Below, in pieces: positions 62,139 through 64,000 of a stretch of 64,000 nucleotides of DNA. Positions within the stretch are counted from its first letter, which is position 1. The number at the start of each line of letters is the position of its first letter. This DNA comes from Streptomyces sp. NBC_01454 (GTDB taxonomy: Bacteria; Actinomycetota; Actinomycetes; Streptomycetales; Streptomycetaceae): positions 1,488,001 through 1,552,000 of the forward strand of contig NZ_CP109460.1 in assembly GCF_036227565.1 (NCBI RefSeq). Reading direction: 5' to 3'. The position numbers and the translations under genes were made by a program. The notes beneath the pieces were generated by a model. It was not told the origin of the DNA and did no database searches. It saw only the letters and a list, made by a program, of their open reading frames with translations.

Positions 62139-64000
62139 CCGGCTTCCCCGAAGGCCACGGCCCCCGCACCGGCGGCCGCGCCCCCCGTCCGGCTCCGGTG
62201 TGGAACCGGCCCGGGCTGCCCGAGCTGCGCTACCGCGTGGGCACGTACGACACGTTCCTCGCTGCGATGCTCGCCCGGCTGCCCCGGGCGGGACACGCCG
62301 CCCTGGCCGGACTCACCACCCGTGAACCGGACGACCCCTCGATCGCGCTGCTGGACGCCTTCGCCGTCCTCGCCGACGTGCTGACCTTCTATCAGGAGCG
62401 GATCGCCAACGAGGGCTACCTGCGCACCGCCACCGAGCAGGTCTCGCTCGGGTGGCTGGGACGCCTGGTCGGCCACCGGCGCCGGCCCTCCCTCGCCGCG
62501 ACCACCCACCTCGCCTACACCCTCGACGCGGGCGTCCGCACGGTCGTCCCGGCGGGGTCGCGGGTCACCAGCCGGCCGGTCCCCGGCGGCCTGCCCCAGA
62601 CCTACGAGACCAGCGAGGACCTCGTCGCCCGTGCGGAGTGGAACCGGCTTCCCGTGCGCACCACCCGGCCGCCGTCCCTGACCGCCGACGTCGCCGCCCG
62701 TATGCCGTCCCTCGACATCGCCGGGGTCCAGCACACCCTGCGCCCCGGCGACCGGCTGCTGTTCACGTACGACGACCCGCGCCTGAACCTGACCCGCCTG
62801 GTGGACACCGCCCGGCCCGACCCCGCAAACGGGCGAACCACGGTTGCGCTGAAGGTGCCCGACGCGGCCCGGCAGTTGGACCACGCGGTCGAGGCGCTGC
62901 GCGAGGACGGGGAGGAGGCCGCGGCCCGCCTGCCGTCGGGCGGTCCGCTGGAGGACCTGCTCCAGCTCATGCGCGAAGTGCGGCACCGGGCCAGGGAGTT
63001 GCGCGACCCGGACGCCCTGGCCGCTTCGCTCGACCGCAAGCTCCGCGCGCTGCGGGAGTGGCCGGCCGGTGCGCCCCGGCCGCCCGAGGCCGAGGCCCTC
63101 ATCGAGCGGGCGGCCGTCCGGATCGCCACGATCAAGTCCGCCGCCCGGCAGCTCGCCGCGCCACCGGACGGGGCCGCCCCGGCTTCACCCGACGGCTCGG
63201 CCGAGCGCGCGGCCCTGCTCCAGGACCGGGCCGGCGCCGGCCGGCACATCCTGAACGCCCTCGATCCCCTGCTGCGCGCGATCGAGCGGCACGACGGCCG
63301 TGCGGGCGGGGCCGCCGGCGTGACCGACGTCCTCGGCGCGGGGTCCGACACCCTCCCCCGGCTGCTGGCCGGCAGCGGCACCGAGGTGACCGCGTCCCTG
63401 GGCCGCGCGCTCGGCGTCGTCTCGGTGTCGGCCGCCCCACCGCCGGGCGTGTGGTGTTTCCGCGTGAAGGCCACGCCGATGGGCGCCACCCTTCCTGACG
63501 ACGCGCGCGTGCGGCGGCTGCTGCACGCGGCCGCGCCGCACCGGGCGGAGGCAGCCGAACAGCTCTCCGGTGACGTGCTGCTGCTCGACGCCGTCCACGA
63601 CGAGATCCTGCCCGGCAGTTGGATCGCCGTCCGGCGGGCGGACGACTCCCGCACCCGCGTGCTGAAGGTCACCGAGGTCGCCCAACTCGCCGTCGCCGAC
63701 GAGCAGTACGCGCTGCGGGTGACCCGGCTGCGCCTGGACGGGCCGTGGGCCGACAACCCCGGGGACATCACGGCGCGCCGCGCGACCACGGTGTGGGCCG
63801 CCGGTCAGCCGCTGGTCCCCGCACCCTCTCCCGACCCGTCCGCCGTGACGGGCGACACGATTCGCCTCGACGGGGTCCACGAGGGGCTGACGCCCGGCCG
63901 CCCGCTGATCGTGTCCGGGGAACGCACCGACATCGCGGTCGAGGACGCCTCGGCGGGCGGCCGCAGCGCGGGGGTGCCGGGCGCCGAACTGGCGGTGCTG
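62135..64000 (+). CDS. Second baseplate assembly protein (Afp12 type), 3' end missing
   Basis: 622 codons are visible and the gene continues past the window. PGLPELRYRVGTYDTFLAAM, DPSIALLDAFAVLADVLTFY, QERIANEGYLRTATEQVSLG and LVGHRRRPSLAATTHLAYTL resemble the larger baseplate wedge proteins of eCIS. A coiled-coil or helical section (residues about 245-380) is inserted before the beta domains. ATG 62135 overlaps the previous stop (ATGA), with GAGAGGAGGAC upstream. Confidence 0.87.
   Translation, partial: MTGFPEGHGPRTGGRAPRPAPVWNRPGLPELRYRVGTYDTFLAAMLARLPRAGHAALAGLTTREPDDPSIALLDAFAVLADVLTFYQERIANEGYLRTATEQVSLGWLGRLVGHRRRPSLAATTHLAYTLDAGVRTVVPAGSRVTSRPVPGGLPQTYETSEDLVARAEWNRLPVRTTRPPSLTADVAARMPSLDIAGVQHTLRPGDRLLFTYDDPRLNLTRLVDTARPDPANGRTTVALKVPDAARQLDHAVEALREDGEEAAARLPSGGPLEDLLQLMREVRHRARELRDPDALAASLDRKLRALREWPAGAPRPPEAEALIERAAVRIATIKSAARQLAAPPDGAAPASPDGSAERAALLQDRAGAGRHILNALDPLLRAIERHDGRAGGAAGVTDVLGAGSDTLPRLLAGSGTEVTASLGRALGVVSVSAAPPPGVWCFRVKATPMGATLPDDARVRRLLHAAAPHRAEAAEQLSGDVLLLDAVHDEILPGSWIAVRRADDSRTRVLKVTEVAQLAVADEQYALRVTRLRLDGPWADNPGDITARRATTVWAAGQPLVPAPSPDPSAVTGDTIRLDGVHEGLTPGRPLIVSGERTDIAVEDASAGGRSAGVPGAELAVL

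Overview
The window is high-GC actinomycete DNA, almost certainly a Streptomyces chromosome. The evidence is about 70% G+C, strong third-position GC bias, frequent GTG starts, many ATGA/GTGA start-stop overlaps, an F420-dependent enzyme, DUF317- and DUF6278-type proteins, one TTA (bldA-type) codon, and streptomycete-style secreted enzymes. Gene names come from motif recognition only; no database search was run.

Layout. 1-5,623 is a pyrimidine/hydantoin catabolism block on the minus strand: dihydropyrimidinase plus an F420-dependent luciferase-like oxidoreductase, and beta-ureidopropionase plus a class III aminotransferase. Both transcription units have an almost identical promoter block upstream. 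5,766-7,754 is a MarR regulator with a large operator and its DHA2 drug exporter. 7,841-17,109 holds an isochorismatase-like hydrolase, an amidase, a secreted gamma-glutamyltransferase, a convergent cation pair (ChaA Ca2+/H+ antiporter and KimA-like K+ importer) and a polysaccharide deacetylase. 17,459-30,000 holds an SDR, a lipoprotein lipase facing an arylsulfotransferase, an MMPL exporter, an ATP-dependent DNA ligase, a glutathionyl-hydroquinone reductase-like GST, a methyltransferase and a secreted CocE-like hydrolase. 30,424-39,343 holds a pyroglutamyl peptidase, the gluABCD glutamate uptake operon, a decayed SGNH hydrolase, exonuclease III, an MBL-fold hydrolase and a PcaD-PcaC fusion whose nucleophile elbow carries Asn.

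39,600-46,030 is a decayed mobile-element segment: a truncated C5 DNA methyltransferase, a frameshifted DnaB-N protein, a DUF317 protein, a pair of small unknown genes, a 2H phosphoesterase-like protein and two small genes that each carry a frameshift. 46,058-48,600 has an NTF2-like protein with an early TTA codon, a second deacetylase, a LexA-like winged helix protein and a 56-residue ORF.

48,745 to the right edge is the most striking part: a contractile injection system (eCIS, phage-tail-like particle) locus on the plus strand. In order it encodes two small unknown proteins, sheath, tube, a zinc-ribbon gp26/51-like assembly chaperone, a 479-residue disordered protein, a DUF4255 cap protein, a small protein, a CIS tube-type adaptor, a LysM protein, hub, a separate spike, PAAR tip, gp25 wedge and two baseplate J-type proteins; the last one runs off the window. 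Overlapping starts and stops indicate tight translational coupling. The AAA+ ATPase, tape measure and fibre genes expected in such loci are not inside the window.
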